Source of the DNA: Arthrobacter ipis
GTDB lineage: Bacteria; Actinomycetota; Actinomycetes; Actinomycetales; Micrococcaceae
Length of the DNA: 64,000 nucleotides
Assembly: GCF_014694315.1 (NCBI RefSeq)
Contig: NZ_JAAOXD010000003.1
Span: 462,919 to 526,918, forward strand
Reading direction: 5' to 3'
Shown: piece by piece, positions 47,739 to 56,182 of the stretch
How the letters are laid out: each line of letters opens with the position of its first letter
Numbering within the stretch: position 1 is the first letter of the stretch
Translations under genes and position numbers: made by a program
Notes under the pieces: model-generated
Databases searched by the model: none
Seen by the model: the letters and a program-made list of their open reading frames with translations, nothing else
What the model was told of the DNA's origin: nothing

Positions 47739-48967
47739 CCCGCAGTTTTGCCCTGCGGCCGGTTACGGTCTTGGAGGACCGCCCGGACCAGGAGCCCTGC
47801 CAGCAGGGCCCAGAACGCCGCGCCGATTCCCAGGAAGCTCAGCCCTGACGCGGCCACGAGGAAGGTCACCACGGCGCCGGTCCGCTCACCCGGTTCTGCC
47901 AGCGCCGAGGCGGCAGACCCGGCGAGTGTGCCCAGCAGGGCGAGTCCGGCGACGGCTTCCAGCACCCCCGGGGGAGCCGCAGCCACGAGGGCGGCGAGCC
48001 CGGCGGAGAAGGCTCCCAGGAGCAGGTAGGCCAGACCCGACACGAAACCTGCCACCCAGCGCCAGCCGCGGTCCGCGCCTGCTTCGTCCCCGGCCGCCAG
48101 TGCGGCGCTGAGCGCGGCAAGGTTGATGGCGTGGCCGCCGAACGGCGCGGCCAGCAGCGTGCCGGTACCGGTGACCAGCATGGAGGCCCGCCACGGCGCC
48201 TGGTAACCGAAGGACCCCAGCACCGCCACCCCGGGCACATTCTGGGACGCCATGGTGACGATGTACAGCGGCAGTGCGATGCCCGCCACCGCACCCAGCG
48301 ACCAGGAAGGCGTTGTCCACACCATCGCCGGCAGCAGGCCCGCCGTTGGCACGGCCCGGCCTTCAACAACCAACTGGACCACGATGCCGGCGAGCGCGAT
48401 GGCCAGCGCGCCCGGGACCGACCAGCGGGGCGCGAACCGTGACAGCACCAGCCAGCAGAGCAACACCGGTACCACCAGCAGCGGAGCGCTCTGCACGCCC
48501 TCCATCGGGGCGAGGCACAACGGCAGGAGAACCCCGGCCAGCATGGCTTGCGCAAGGGGTGTCGGGATGCTGCTGACCAGCCGCCCCAAAGGGCGGACGA
48601 GTCCGGTCCCGGCGATCAGAACCCCGGTCACCAGAAAGGCGCCGACGGCGGCCGGCCACCCGCCGTCGGGAACTCCCGCGACGGCCAGCAGGGCGGCCCC
48701 CGGTGTTGACCAGGCGAGGGTCACCGGGATCCGGTTCCGCCAGGCGAGGAGCACCACCCCGGCGCCAACCATCAGGCAGAGGGCCAGGAGGCCGCTCGAC
48801 GCCTGCTCCGGGTTTGCCCCCACGGCACGGAGGCCGGAGAGGACCACGGCGAAGGTCGAGGTGAAGCCGACAAGCGCCGTCACGATGCCCGCCATGACCG
48901 GCCTTACCAGCCCCTCGGATACGGGGGCAGCAGGGTCGCGGGATATTCGTGGCGAAGACAGCGGCAT
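47735..48967 (-). CDS. benE: BenE family benzoate/H+ symporter-type transporter
   Basis: The 410-residue polytopic protein has about twelve membrane helices and the BenE family blocks: GFTSTFAVVLSGLRAVGANPEQA near the N terminus, LAWSTPGAALL, PTPLAQAMLAGVLLPLC and FGGHAINLAALSAAL. BenE proteins import benzoate with protons. No aromatic catabolism genes are in the window, so the substrate is inferred from family only. The ATG at 48967 starts the conserved part; the frame extension to 49090 overlaps the divergent Rieske gene. Confidence 0.85.
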   Translation of the reverse strand: MPLSSPRISRDPAAPVSEGLVRPVMAGIVTALVGFTSTFAVVLSGLRAVGANPEQASSGLLALCLMVGAGVVLLAWRNRIPVTLAWSTPGAALLAVAGVPDGGWPAAVGAFLVTGVLIAGTGLVRPLGRLVSSIPTPLAQAMLAGVLLPLCLAPMEGVQSAPLLVVPVLLCWLVLSRFAPRWSVPGALAIALAGIVVQLVVEGRAVPTAGLLPAMVWTTPSWSLGAVAGIALPLYIVTMASQNVPGVAVLGSFGYQAPWRASMLVTGTGTLLAAPFGGHAINLAALSAALAAGDEAGADRGWRWVAGFVSGLAYLLLGAFSAGLAALVAAAPPGVLEAVAGLALLGTLAGSAASALAEPGERTGAVVTFLVAASGLSFLGIGAAFWALLAGLLVRAVLQDRNRPQGKTAG

Positions 48968-49075
48968 GTGAAAGTACGTTACCGGAGACGGAGCGGCCGG
49001 CACCTTGTCATCGCGTCTCCGGCGATGCAGACTGGTGCACCACCTGTCCTGACTGCCAGGCCGAAGGAGTCCACC

Positions 49076-49927
49076 ATGAACCCGCTGCACGCGTTAGTTG
49101 ATGCCATCGAACACTTCGACCGGCTGGACGGGGTGGCGTCCGCCATCTCCAAGGCCGTTGGAAGAGCCGTCCAGCCGCGGCCCGTCCGCAACACCCTCAG
49201 CGGCACGTTACTGGGCCATCCGCTGCACCCCGTCCTGACCGATTTCCCGATCGGGGCCTGGACCATGGCCACCGTCCTGGACACCGTGGGAGGGCCCGCT
49301 TCCGAGCCGGCCGCCGACATCCTGGTCGCCGTCGGAATCGCGACGGCCGTTCCAACCGCGGCCGCCGGCCTCAACGACTGGTCCGACACGCAGGGAAAGT
49401 CCCGGCGGGTGGGGCTGGTCCACGCGGTCGCCAACGGAACGGCGCTTTGCCTGTTCTCGTCGTCGGCCGTGGCCCGGGCGTCCGGCAGCCGGACTGTCGG
49501 AAAAACTCTGGGACTCGCCGGTTTCGGCGTCCTGATGTTTGGCGGCTTCCTCGGCGGCCACCTCAGCTACGGCAACGCGGTCAACGTCAACAAGACGGCG
49601 GGCAGGACGGGCCCCCGGGACTGGAAGCCCGTTCTGGCGGAGTCCGAACTTGCAGACGGTGAGCACCGGAAAGTGGACGCGGGCAAAGTCTCGGTCCTTC
49701 TGTACCGCTCCGGATCCCGGGTCCTGGCCCTGGACAGCGTGTGCAGCCACATGGGAGGTCCGCTCGACGAGGGAACAATCGCAGACGGCTGCGTCACCTG
49801 CCCCTGGCATGGCAGCACGTTCCGGCTTGAGGACGGCCACATAATCCGCGGGCCGGCAACCACGCCCCAGCCAAGCTATGAAGCCAGGATGACCGATGGC
49901 CGGATTGAGGTCCGCCGGCGTGGATAG
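49076..49927 (+). CDS. DUF2231 membrane domain fused to Rieske [2Fe-2S] domain
   Basis: The 283-residue protein has an N-terminal DUF2231-type membrane region (about residues 40-175; HPLHPVLTDFPIGAWTMATVLD followed by four helices) and a C-terminal Rieske domain (about 185-283). The cluster ligands are present: Cys223 and His225 in CSHMGG, Cys242 and His245 in CPWHG. The combination suggests a membrane-attached electron carrier; partners are unknown. ATG at 49076 with AAGGAG; the frame extension to 48968 is rejected. It is divergent from the BenE gene. Confidence 0.9.
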   Translation: MNPLHALVDAIEHFDRLDGVASAISKAVGRAVQPRPVRNTLSGTLLGHPLHPVLTDFPIGAWTMATVLDTVGGPASEPAADILVAVGIATAVPTAAAGLNDWSDTQGKSRRVGLVHAVANGTALCLFSSSAVARASGSRTVGKTLGLAGFGVLMFGGFLGGHLSYGNAVNVNKTAGRTGPRDWKPVLAESELADGEHRKVDAGKVSVLLYRSGSRVLALDSVCSHMGGPLDEGTIADGCVTCPWHGSTFRLEDGHIIRGPATTPQPSYEARMTDGRIEVRRRG

Positions 49928-50025
49928 CAGGGACCGTCCGGGAGCGCGCAGTTTCCCCTAGCTTCCGCACCCGGCTGCTGATAGATTGCACACCTCAGAC
50001 CGGCAGGAGTCCTGGGGAGGGCACC

Positions 50026-50394
50026 GTGGGAATAACGGATCCGCACGCCATGCAGATGGCCTGGGCGGCGCGCTTCAACGCCATGGACATCGACGGAATG
50101 CTGGAATTATTCGAGCCGGATGCGGTCTTTGTCCCCCAGCCGGGCATGCCCACCACGGGCGAAGACAGCGTTAACGCCATGATGGGATTCCTGCAGGCAG
50201 GGCTGCCTATCAGTCTGGCCACGCGCCATGTCTACGTCATCGGTGACATTGCCCTGGCCATCGCCGAGTGGGCCATCAAAGGCACAGCGGCCGACGGCAG
50301 CGAGGTGGACCTCCACGGCAATACAGCCGACGTCCTGCGCAGAGGACCCGAGGGCTGGAAGATCGCCATCGACAACCCGTTCGGCACCGCCTGA
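50026..50394 (+). CDS. SnoaL-like (NTF2 fold) protein
   Basis: The 122-residue protein fits a SnoaL/ketosteroid-isomerase-like fold: an N-terminal helix pair (MQMAWAARFNAMDIDGMLELFEPDAVFV), then a cone-shaped beta sheet with GNTADVLRRGPEGWKIAIDNP at the end. Enzymatic residues cannot be assigned. It begins with GTG behind GGGGAGGG. It precedes the DGPF-ECF42 pair but lies upstream of their predicted promoter, so it may be separately transcribed. Similar small NTF2-fold genes are often found beside ECF42-associated genes. Confidence 0.8.
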   Translation: MGITDPHAMQMAWAARFNAMDIDGMLELFEPDAVFVPQPGMPTTGEDSVNAMMGFLQAGLPISLATRHVYVIGDIALAIAEWAIKGTAADGSEVDLHGNTADVLRRGPEGWKIAIDNPFGTA

Positions 50395-50471
50395 ACCGCA
50401 GCCTGGGTCAAAGCCAGGATCCGGGCTGCAATCCGGCCGAACCGGATCCGCGAAAAAATTTTACGGCGGCC

Positions 50472-50498
50472 TGTCGATTTCCGCCGGACCCGTTCGAC
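50472..50498 (+). promoter_or_regulatory. Predicted ECF42-dependent promoter
   Basis: TGTCGA (50472-50477), 17 bases, then CGAC (50495-50498), about 50 bases upstream of the DGPF gene start. This matches the published ECF42 pattern (TGTCGA at -35, CGA followed by T/C at -10), and an ECF42-type sigma factor gene lies immediately downstream. Confidence 0.75.
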
Positions 50499-50549
50499 GG
50501 GATAGTAGACGGACGCACACGGCGTCCACGTCAACGCAAGGAGAGAACC

Positions 50550-50978
50550 ATGAAGTACATGTTCATCATGCGCGCCACGGACGAAGCCATCGAAGCGTCG
50601 AAGCAGGTTCCGTTCGAGGAGATCCTCAACCAGATGGGCGCCTACAACGAACAACTCATCAAGGCCGGCGTCATGCTCGCCGGTGAGGGCCTGACCGACC
50701 TGTCCGAAGGCTCGGCCTTCGTGGTCAATTTCGACGAGGAACCGCCAGTGGTGACAGACGGCCCCTACGGCGAAACCCATGAACTGTTCAACGGCTTCTG
50801 GATTGTCCAGGTAGCCTCCAGGGAAGAGGCGAAGGAGTGGGCCAGCCGCTGCCCGCTTGGTCCCGGATCGAAGCTTGAGGTCCGCAGGATAGCTGAAGCC
50901 GACGACTTCGCTGACTTCAAGGACAACGAGTACATCCAGAAGGAAGCCCTGTGGCGCCAGGAGCTGAACCAGCCCTGA
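50550..50978 (+). CDS. DGPF-domain (YCII-related) protein
   Basis: The 142-residue protein has the DGPF/YCII fold: MKYMFIMRATDEA at the N terminus, GAYNEQLIKAGVMLAGEGL, and the signature TDGPYGETHE (DGPF with Y for F), then GFWIVQVASREEAKEWASRCP. DGPF proteins are the conserved partners of ECF42 sigma factors; their chemistry is unresolved. The ATG follows AAGGAGAG. Its stop lies 26 bases before the sigma gene start, and a fitting ECF42 promoter is upstream, so the pair forms an autoregulated operon. Confidence 0.92.
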   Translation: MKYMFIMRATDEAIEASKQVPFEEILNQMGAYNEQLIKAGVMLAGEGLTDLSEGSAFVVNFDEEPPVVTDGPYGETHELFNGFWIVQVASREEAKEWASRCPLGPGSKLEVRRIAEADDFADFKDNEYIQKEALWRQELNQP

Positions 50979-51004
50979 GCCGGCTGACGGTAAGTGAAGA
51001 CCCT

Positions 51005-52264
51005 GTGAACGAACAGGCGGGAGCCGCGGTACGGCGCCGGATAGATGCCCTGTGGCGCATCGAGGGTGCACGCATCGTCGCGGCCCTCGCCCGCGCCACC
51101 CGGGACATGGGCTTCGCCGAGGACCTGGCTCAGGAAGCCCTGGCCGAGGCCCTGGCCCAATGGCCGGAATCCGGGACACCGGACAACCCTGCCGCCTGGC
51201 TCACCGCCGTCGCCAAGCGCAAGGCCATCGATGCGTGGCGACGCTCTGAGCGGCTCGATGAGCGGTACAGGGCCATAGCCCGGGACCTGGAGGACGACGA
51301 CGGCGTCGCCTGGGTTCCGCTGGAGGATGACGTGCTCAGGCTCGTGTTCACCGCGTGCCACCCTGTCCTCTCCCGGGAGGCCCAGATGGCCCTGACGCTG
51401 CGGGTGGTGGGCGGCCTCACCACCGAGGAGATTGCTCGGCTGTTCCTGGTTCCCGTCGTCACCGTGCAGCAGCGCATAGTGCGGGCCAAGAAAACGCTCG
51501 CGGCGGCCCGGGTGCCTTTCGAGGTTCCCGAGCCCAACGAGTGGGGCGCCAGGCTGGGAGCGGTCCTCGGCGTCGTCTATCTGGTGTTCACGGAAGGCTA
51601 CGCCGCCACCTCGGGGGACGCGTGGATTCGGCCCGGCCTGGCCAACGAGGCCCTGCGGGTCGGGCGCATCCTGGCCGGGCTGGTTCCCCGCGAACCCGAG
51701 GCCCACGGGCTCGTGGCCCTGATGGAGTTCCAGGCGTCCCGCTTCCCTGCCCGCACCACTCCCGACGGGTCTCCGGTCCTGCTGGCGGACCAGGATCGGA
51801 CCCGGTGGGACCGGGCGCAGATCGGCCGGGGCCGCGCCGCCCTGCGCCGCTGCGACGCGCTGGGCCGGGGCCGCGGCAACTACGCGCTGCAGGCCGCCAT
51901 TGCCGAATGCCACTCGATGGCGCCCAGCGTGGACGACACTGACTGGCAGCGCATCGTGCTGCTCTATGAGGCGTTGGGCAGGATCGCGCCCAGCCCGGTG
52001 GTGGAACTGAACAGGGCCGTGGCGGTATCCATGGCCACCGGACCGGCGGCCGCGCTGGCCATCGTGGACGGCCTCGCCTCCGGGGGCGCCCTGCGCGGAA
52101 CGCACCTGCTGCCCAGTGTCCGCGGGGAACTGCTGGTCCGGCTCGGGCGGACCGGGGAGGCGCGCTCCGAATTCATGGCGGCGGCCGGCCTGGCCAGGAA
52201 CCAGCGCACTCGGGAGCTTCTGGAGGAGCGCGCAGCCGGCATATTGCCGGCACCCGGCACCTGA
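51005..52264 (+). CDS. ECF42-type RNA polymerase sigma factor with long C-terminal extension
   Basis: The 419-residue protein has sigma region 2 (about residues 20-85: GFAEDLAQEALAEALAQWP and WLTAVAKRKAIDAWRR), region 4 (about 120-170: LTLRVVGGLTTEEIARLFLVP) and a C-terminal extension of about 230 residues with helical repeat character (AIAECHSMAPSVDD, VVELNRAVAVSMATGPAAAL). This layout plus the DGPF partner identifies group ECF42, which has no anti-sigma factor and is thought to be controlled through the extension. The GTG at 51005 is used; the start at 50951 overlaps the DGPF gene. Confidence 0.92.
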   Translation: MNEQAGAAVRRRIDALWRIEGARIVAALARATRDMGFAEDLAQEALAEALAQWPESGTPDNPAAWLTAVAKRKAIDAWRRSERLDERYRAIARDLEDDDGVAWVPLEDDVLRLVFTACHPVLSREAQMALTLRVVGGLTTEEIARLFLVPVVTVQQRIVRAKKTLAAARVPFEVPEPNEWGARLGAVLGVVYLVFTEGYAATSGDAWIRPGLANEALRVGRILAGLVPREPEAHGLVALMEFQASRFPARTTPDGSPVLLADQDRTRWDRAQIGRGRAALRRCDALGRGRGNYALQAAIAECHSMAPSVDDTDWQRIVLLYEALGRIAPSPVVELNRAVAVSMATGPAAALAIVDGLASGGALRGTHLLPSVRGELLVRLGRTGEARSEFMAAAGLARNQRTRELLEERAAGILPAPGT

Positions 52265-52300
52265 CCGGCACCCGTTCGGCTCAGCCGGGCTCAGCCCGGT

Positions 52301-52855
52301 TCAGACGCTGAAGGTGACGTCCTTGGTCTCTTCCACGGCGGCGGTCCGGCCCGGCCCTTGGTGGTATTTCCAGTAGAGGTTCGTGAAGGCAATGACCTGG
52401 TCCGGCGGCGGGGCGCCCCATTCGGTCAGGTCCTCCGTGGTGTGGGCGTCGCTGACCAGCGTCACGTCGTAGCCGCGGACGAACGCCCCGTGGATGGTGG
52501 ACCTGACACATTCGTCCGTCTGAGCTCCGGCGACCATCAGCCGGCCGGCCGCCGCGGCGGCCAGCACCTGTTCCAGATCGGTGTCATCGAAGGCGTCACT
52601 GAATGACTTGTGCACCACCGGTTCCTGCTCGCGTCTCCCCAGCTCGGGCACATATTCCCAGGCCTCGCTCCCCTTCTCCAGCCGGTCATCGGAATGCTGG
52701 ACCCAGACCACCGGGACCCCGGCTTCGCGTGCCCTGTCCACCAGCAGGGCGATATTGGACACCACGGCGTCCCGCTGGTGCGCTTCGGCCACCACCGCCT
52801 TCTGCACATCAAGCACCACCAGGGCGGTGTTGGGCCGGTCCGGCAGCGTGGTCAT
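52301..52855 (-). CDS. Isochorismatase-like cysteine hydrolase
   Basis: The 184-residue protein has the cysteine hydrolase triad of this family: Asp in LVVLDVQKAVV, Lys in VHKSFSDAF and Cys in GAQTDECVRST, and the usual GVPVVWVQHSDD block. Substrates vary (nicotinamide, isochorismate, carbamates), so no reaction is assigned. ATG start after a plausible GGAGA-type site. It is convergent with the sigma gene and divergent from adk, about 170 bases apart. Confidence 0.9.
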   Translation of the reverse strand: MTTLPDRPNTALVVLDVQKAVVAEAHQRDAVVSNIALLVDRAREAGVPVVWVQHSDDRLEKGSEAWEYVPELGRREQEPVVHKSFSDAFDDTDLEQVLAAAAAGRLMVAGAQTDECVRSTIHGAFVRGYDVTLVSDAHTTEDLTEWGAPPPDQVIAFTNLYWKYHQGPGRTAAVEETKDVTFSV

Positions 52856-53025
52856 GAGGGTCTCCTTGCCCGGTGACTGGTGGGACCAGCCTAGGAGCCG
52901 CCGCCACCGTTGGGAACACCCCGGACGTTGTGAACACCCCGCACATGAGCACCCACCCTTGCAGGCGGACCGGGCGGGCGGAAGAATGGCCCTAGCGTGC
53001 TTTCTCGGCAGATCGGACCAAAAGC

Positions 53026-53607
53026 ATGACCCGCATCCTGCTCATCGGCCCGCCCGGCTCGGGCAAGGGCACCCAGGCGCACCGGCTCAGCGGACAGCTG
53101 CACATTCCGGAGATCTCCACCGGGGACATGTTCCGCAGCCACCTTGCCGACGGGTCACCCCTGGGCCGGGAAATCAAGGGATTCCTCGACGCCGGCAACC
53201 TCGTCCCGGACAATCTCACCACTGCCATGCTGCGGGACCGGCTGCAGGAACGGGACGCGAGGAACGGCTTCCTCCTGGACGGCTACCCCCGCACCGTGAG
53301 CCAGATGGACGACCTTGACGGCATCCTGGACGCCGCCGGGAGCAGGCTCGACGCCGTGGTGGAAATTACCGCCGACGACGACGAGATCGTCCGGCGGCTG
53401 CTGCTCCGCTCCCAGGCCGAGGGTCGGAGCGACGATAGTGAAGACGTCATCCGCCACCGGCTTGAGCTGTACCGGCAGGAAACGGAACCCGTCATCGCCC
53501 GCTACGGCCGGCGCAGCCTGCTGGTCAGCGTCGACGGCACGGCGGACATTGACGCGGTCACCGTCAGCGCACTGGAGGGCATCGAGGCCGTCAGGGCCCA
53601 GCCCTGA
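53026..53607 (+). CDS. adk: Adenylate kinase
   Basis: Adk interconverts ATP, ADP and AMP. The 193-residue product has the P-loop IGPPGSGKGTQ, the AMP-binding ISTGDMFRSHL, GYPRTVSQMD and a short lid (EGRSDDSEDVIRHRLELY) without zinc cysteines, the usual actinobacterial form. It is outside the ribosomal protein operon where the main adk normally resides, so it may be an additional copy. The conserved 'FLLDGYPRT' block has Tyr where Phe is common. ATG start. Confidence 0.9.
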   Translation: MTRILLIGPPGSGKGTQAHRLSGQLHIPEISTGDMFRSHLADGSPLGREIKGFLDAGNLVPDNLTTAMLRDRLQERDARNGFLLDGYPRTVSQMDDLDGILDAAGSRLDAVVEITADDDEIVRRLLLRSQAEGRSDDSEDVIRHRLELYRQETEPVIARYGRRSLLVSVDGTADIDAVTVSALEGIEAVRAQP

Positions 53608-53637
53608 AAGCGACGGCCCTCCAGAACTTCGCGCCGT

Positions 53638-54306
53638 TCACCCTGCTTTCCACACATACCTCCGCTCGGGACGTCCGACGCCGTACTTCAGTGTCACGTC
53701 CACCAGCCCCTCGTCGTTGAGGTACTCCAGATAGCGCCGCGCGCTGACGCGCGACGTCCCCACCTGCACAGCCAGTTCTGCGGCCGACACGTCGGCGCCA
53801 CCGGCACGCAGCGCCTTCTCCACCACCTGGAGGGTCTCGGCGCTGCAGCCTTTCGGCAGCGGCCGGTCTGCGCGATCCAGCCCAAACACGCGGTTGACGT
53901 CCGACTGCTCCGCCACGTCCTTCGACGCATCGAGGCTCTGGTACGTGGTGCGGTAGTGCTCCAGCCGCTCCTGCAGGTCGGTCTGGGAAAACGGCTTGAT
54001 CAGGTAATGCACGATCCCGCCGCGGAGCGCCTTCCGCACCGTCTCCACCTCGCGCGCGGCGCTGATCACCAGCACGTCCAGCTCGGGCGCCACGTCACGC
54101 AGCTGGTGCATCAGGTCCAGGCCGTTGACGTCGGGCAGGTGGATGTCCAGCAGCACCAGGTCCGGCTGCAGCCGTTCGGTCTCCAGCACCGCCTGTGCGC
54201 CCGTATGCGCCACCCCGACGACGGCAAACCCCGGCGTGCGCTGGATAAAGCCTGCGTGGACCTTGGCCACCATGAAGTCGTCGTCGACGATGAGTACCTT
54301 GATCAA
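53638..54306 (-). CDS. CitB/DcuR-type response regulator
   Basis: The 222-residue protein has a receiver domain (about residues 1-120) with the acidic cluster DDD (8-10), phosphoacceptor Asp54 in LLDIHLPD and Lys in LIKPFSQTDL, and a C-terminal winged HTH (about 150-220) with SAAELAVQVGTSRVSARRYLEYL. It is encoded 12 bases after the sensor gene and is divergent from tctCBA, whose promoter it probably controls in response to citrate-like acids. ATG start behind a GGAGGAA-type site overlapping the histidine kinase 3' end. Confidence 0.93.
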   Translation of the reverse strand: MIKVLIVDDDFMVAKVHAGFIQRTPGFAVVGVAHTGAQAVLETERLQPDLVLLDIHLPDVNGLDLMHQLRDVAPELDVLVISAAREVETVRKALRGGIVHYLIKPFSQTDLQERLEHYRTTYQSLDASKDVAEQSDVNRVFGLDRADRPLPKGCSAETLQVVEKALRAGGADVSAAELAVQVGTSRVSARRYLEYLNDEGLVDVTLKYGVGRPERRYVWKAG

Positions 54307-54318
54307 GGCCGTTCCTCC

Positions 54319-55911
54319 CTAAGCATCGGCAGTTCTGCGCATCAGCAGTGCCGTAAACACGGCGCCGTGCTCGTTCCGCACCGCGAGCCGCCCGCCGCGC
54401 CGCTGGCAGACCACCCTGGCGAGCGCCAGGCCGTATCCGCGGCCACCGTCGGGTGAATTTTTGGTACTGAACCCCTGCCGGAAAATGTCGTCCATGACCT
54501 CCACCGGGACCCCGGGTCCCGAATCCCGTACGTCAACCCGCACGCCGCCGTCGTTCTCTTCGATATGCACCTCGACCTTCGCTTCGGAGGTGTTGGTGAC
54601 GGCGTCGAGCGCGTTGTCCACCAGGTTGCCCACCACTGTGGTCAGGTCCCTGGACAGTTCCTCATCCACCTTGCCCAGCCTGGATTCCTCAACGAGCTGC
54701 AGGGAAACCCCGCGCTCCGCGGCGAGGCTCGACTTGGCGATGAATAGCGCGGCGAGGGCCGGATCCTCAATCCTGCTGGTCACGTCGTCGTTCAGCCGCG
54801 TCCGGTTGGACGTCGTGCCGTTGACGAACTGGACGACGGCGTCATACTCGCCGATCTGGATCAGGCCCGAGATGGTGTGCAGCTGGTTGGCGAACTCGTG
54901 CGCCTGCGCCCGGAGGGTGTCGGTGGCCGTCCGCGTCGTGCCCAGCTCGCGTTCCAGCGAAGCCAGCTCGGTCCGGTCGCGGAGGGTGGTGACGGAGCCG
55001 ATCACGCGCCCGTGCGAGCGCATCGGCATCCGGTTCAAGACCACCAGCTTCTCCCCCACGAGGACCAGCCGGTCCGGGCCGGGCTGGTCCTGGGTGAGGA
55101 CCTCGCGCAGCACAGGCGGCACCTCCAGAGCGGCCAAGTTCTTCCCGACGCAGTCGTGCGGCAGACCCAGCAGGCTCCGCGCACTGTCGTTGACCACTGT
55201 GATTCGCTGCTGGGGGTCCAGCGCCACCACGCCTTCCTTGAGCCCGTGCAGCATCGCCTCCCGGTTCTCCACGAGGCCGGTGATTTCGTCCGGCTCCATG
55301 CCCAGCGTCTGGCGTTTGACGCGGCGGGCCAGCAGGAGCGAGCCGGCCACGCCCAGGACACTGGCCACGCCCAGATACGTCAGCAGGTTCGGAACAGCGT
55401 CGCCCAGCCGCTCGAGCACCGAGGGGTAGCTCCTGCCGACGACGGCGATCCCCACCATCTTGCCGGCGTCGTCCAGCACCGGCACGTGGGCCACTACGGC
55501 CTCCTCTGCCCCGGTTCCGACCACCCCGGTCCACGCCCGCCCGGACATCACCGCACTGTCGCCGAGTTCCAGCTGGTGGCCCACCAGAGACGGATCCGAC
55601 GACGTCACCATCGTCCGGTCGGACCGGACCAGCGCAACCTGGGAGGACCCCGAAATCGTGCGCACCGCTTCGGACACTGAGGGAAGCACCGATCCGCTTT
55701 GCGGCTGGGCATCCGGCAGGAGGCTTCGCACTGCGGGCGTAGCAGCCAGCGTCTCCGCAGCAGAGAGGGCCCGCCGGCCCTCGACCCGTTCAAAAGCTGC
55801 CGCCGACTGGGCCAGCGAAATCGCCACCACGGCCACCAGCACGGCCAGCACAATCAGGAGCTGCAGCCGAAGATACTGCCCCGCAAGGGACATTCCTCGC
55901 CGTCGAGTCAT
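54319..55911 (-). CDS. CitA/DcuS-type sensor histidine kinase
   Basis: The 530-residue sensor has two membrane helices (about residues 12-35 and 170-195) around a periplasmic PAS-like domain (CitA type), a cytoplasmic PAS (about 215-320, MLHGLKEGVVALD) and the kinase core. The phosphoacceptor His is at about 338 in AHEFANQLHTISGLIQ, the hallmark of the CitA group; N-box GNLVDNALDAV at about 428 and G-box GRGYGLALARVV follow. It forms an operon with the response regulator and is divergent from tctC, so it likely senses the substrate of the Tct transporter. Confidence 0.94.
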   Translation of the reverse strand: MTRRRGMSLAGQYLRLQLLIVLAVLVAVVAISLAQSAAAFERVEGRRALSAAETLAATPAVRSLLPDAQPQSGSVLPSVSEAVRTISGSSQVALVRSDRTMVTSSDPSLVGHQLELGDSAVMSGRAWTGVVGTGAEEAVVAHVPVLDDAGKMVGIAVVGRSYPSVLERLGDAVPNLLTYLGVASVLGVAGSLLLARRVKRQTLGMEPDEITGLVENREAMLHGLKEGVVALDPQQRITVVNDSARSLLGLPHDCVGKNLAALEVPPVLREVLTQDQPGPDRLVLVGEKLVVLNRMPMRSHGRVIGSVTTLRDRTELASLERELGTTRTATDTLRAQAHEFANQLHTISGLIQIGEYDAVVQFVNGTTSNRTRLNDDVTSRIEDPALAALFIAKSSLAAERGVSLQLVEESRLGKVDEELSRDLTTVVGNLVDNALDAVTNTSEAKVEVHIEENDGGVRVDVRDSGPGVPVEVMDDIFRQGFSTKNSPDGGRGYGLALARVVCQRRGGRLAVRNEHGAVFTALLMRRTADA

Positions 55912-56140
55912 GTGCTGCTGTTCTTCCTGTGAGTCTGCGGGTGGGGGTGAACTATACGGGACACGCTACCGGACATTGGGCGGTGTGTTCCGCGGAGTCC
56001 ACAACGCGTGAACCCCGTACAGAACACCTCGGCGGGCAACGTGGTGGGGAGCCGGAAACGTGAACGAAATGAACTTAACTTTCTCTGCTTACACAAGCGT
56101 GAGCCCCGTCACGTTCGGCCTTAGCATCGGAAGCACCCGA

Positions 56141-56168
56141 TCAAAACGGTTCAAAACGGTTCAAAACG
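56141..56168 (+). repeat. Three 10-bp direct repeats before tctC
   Basis: TCAAAACGGT, TCAAAACGGT and TCAAAACG(AG) lie in direct succession 15 bases upstream of the tctC start, ending beside its ribosome-binding site. The 10-base spacing is one helical turn, suiting a repeated-site regulator or an RNA-level role. Confidence 0.85.
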
Positions 56169-56182
56169 AGAAGAGGAACAAG

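Noticed and set aside
56060..56182. Upstream extension of the tctC frame
   Set aside because: It would precede the signal peptide with 41 atypical residues and cross the 10-bp repeats; the ATG at 56183 has a good ribosome-binding site and lipoprotein signal.
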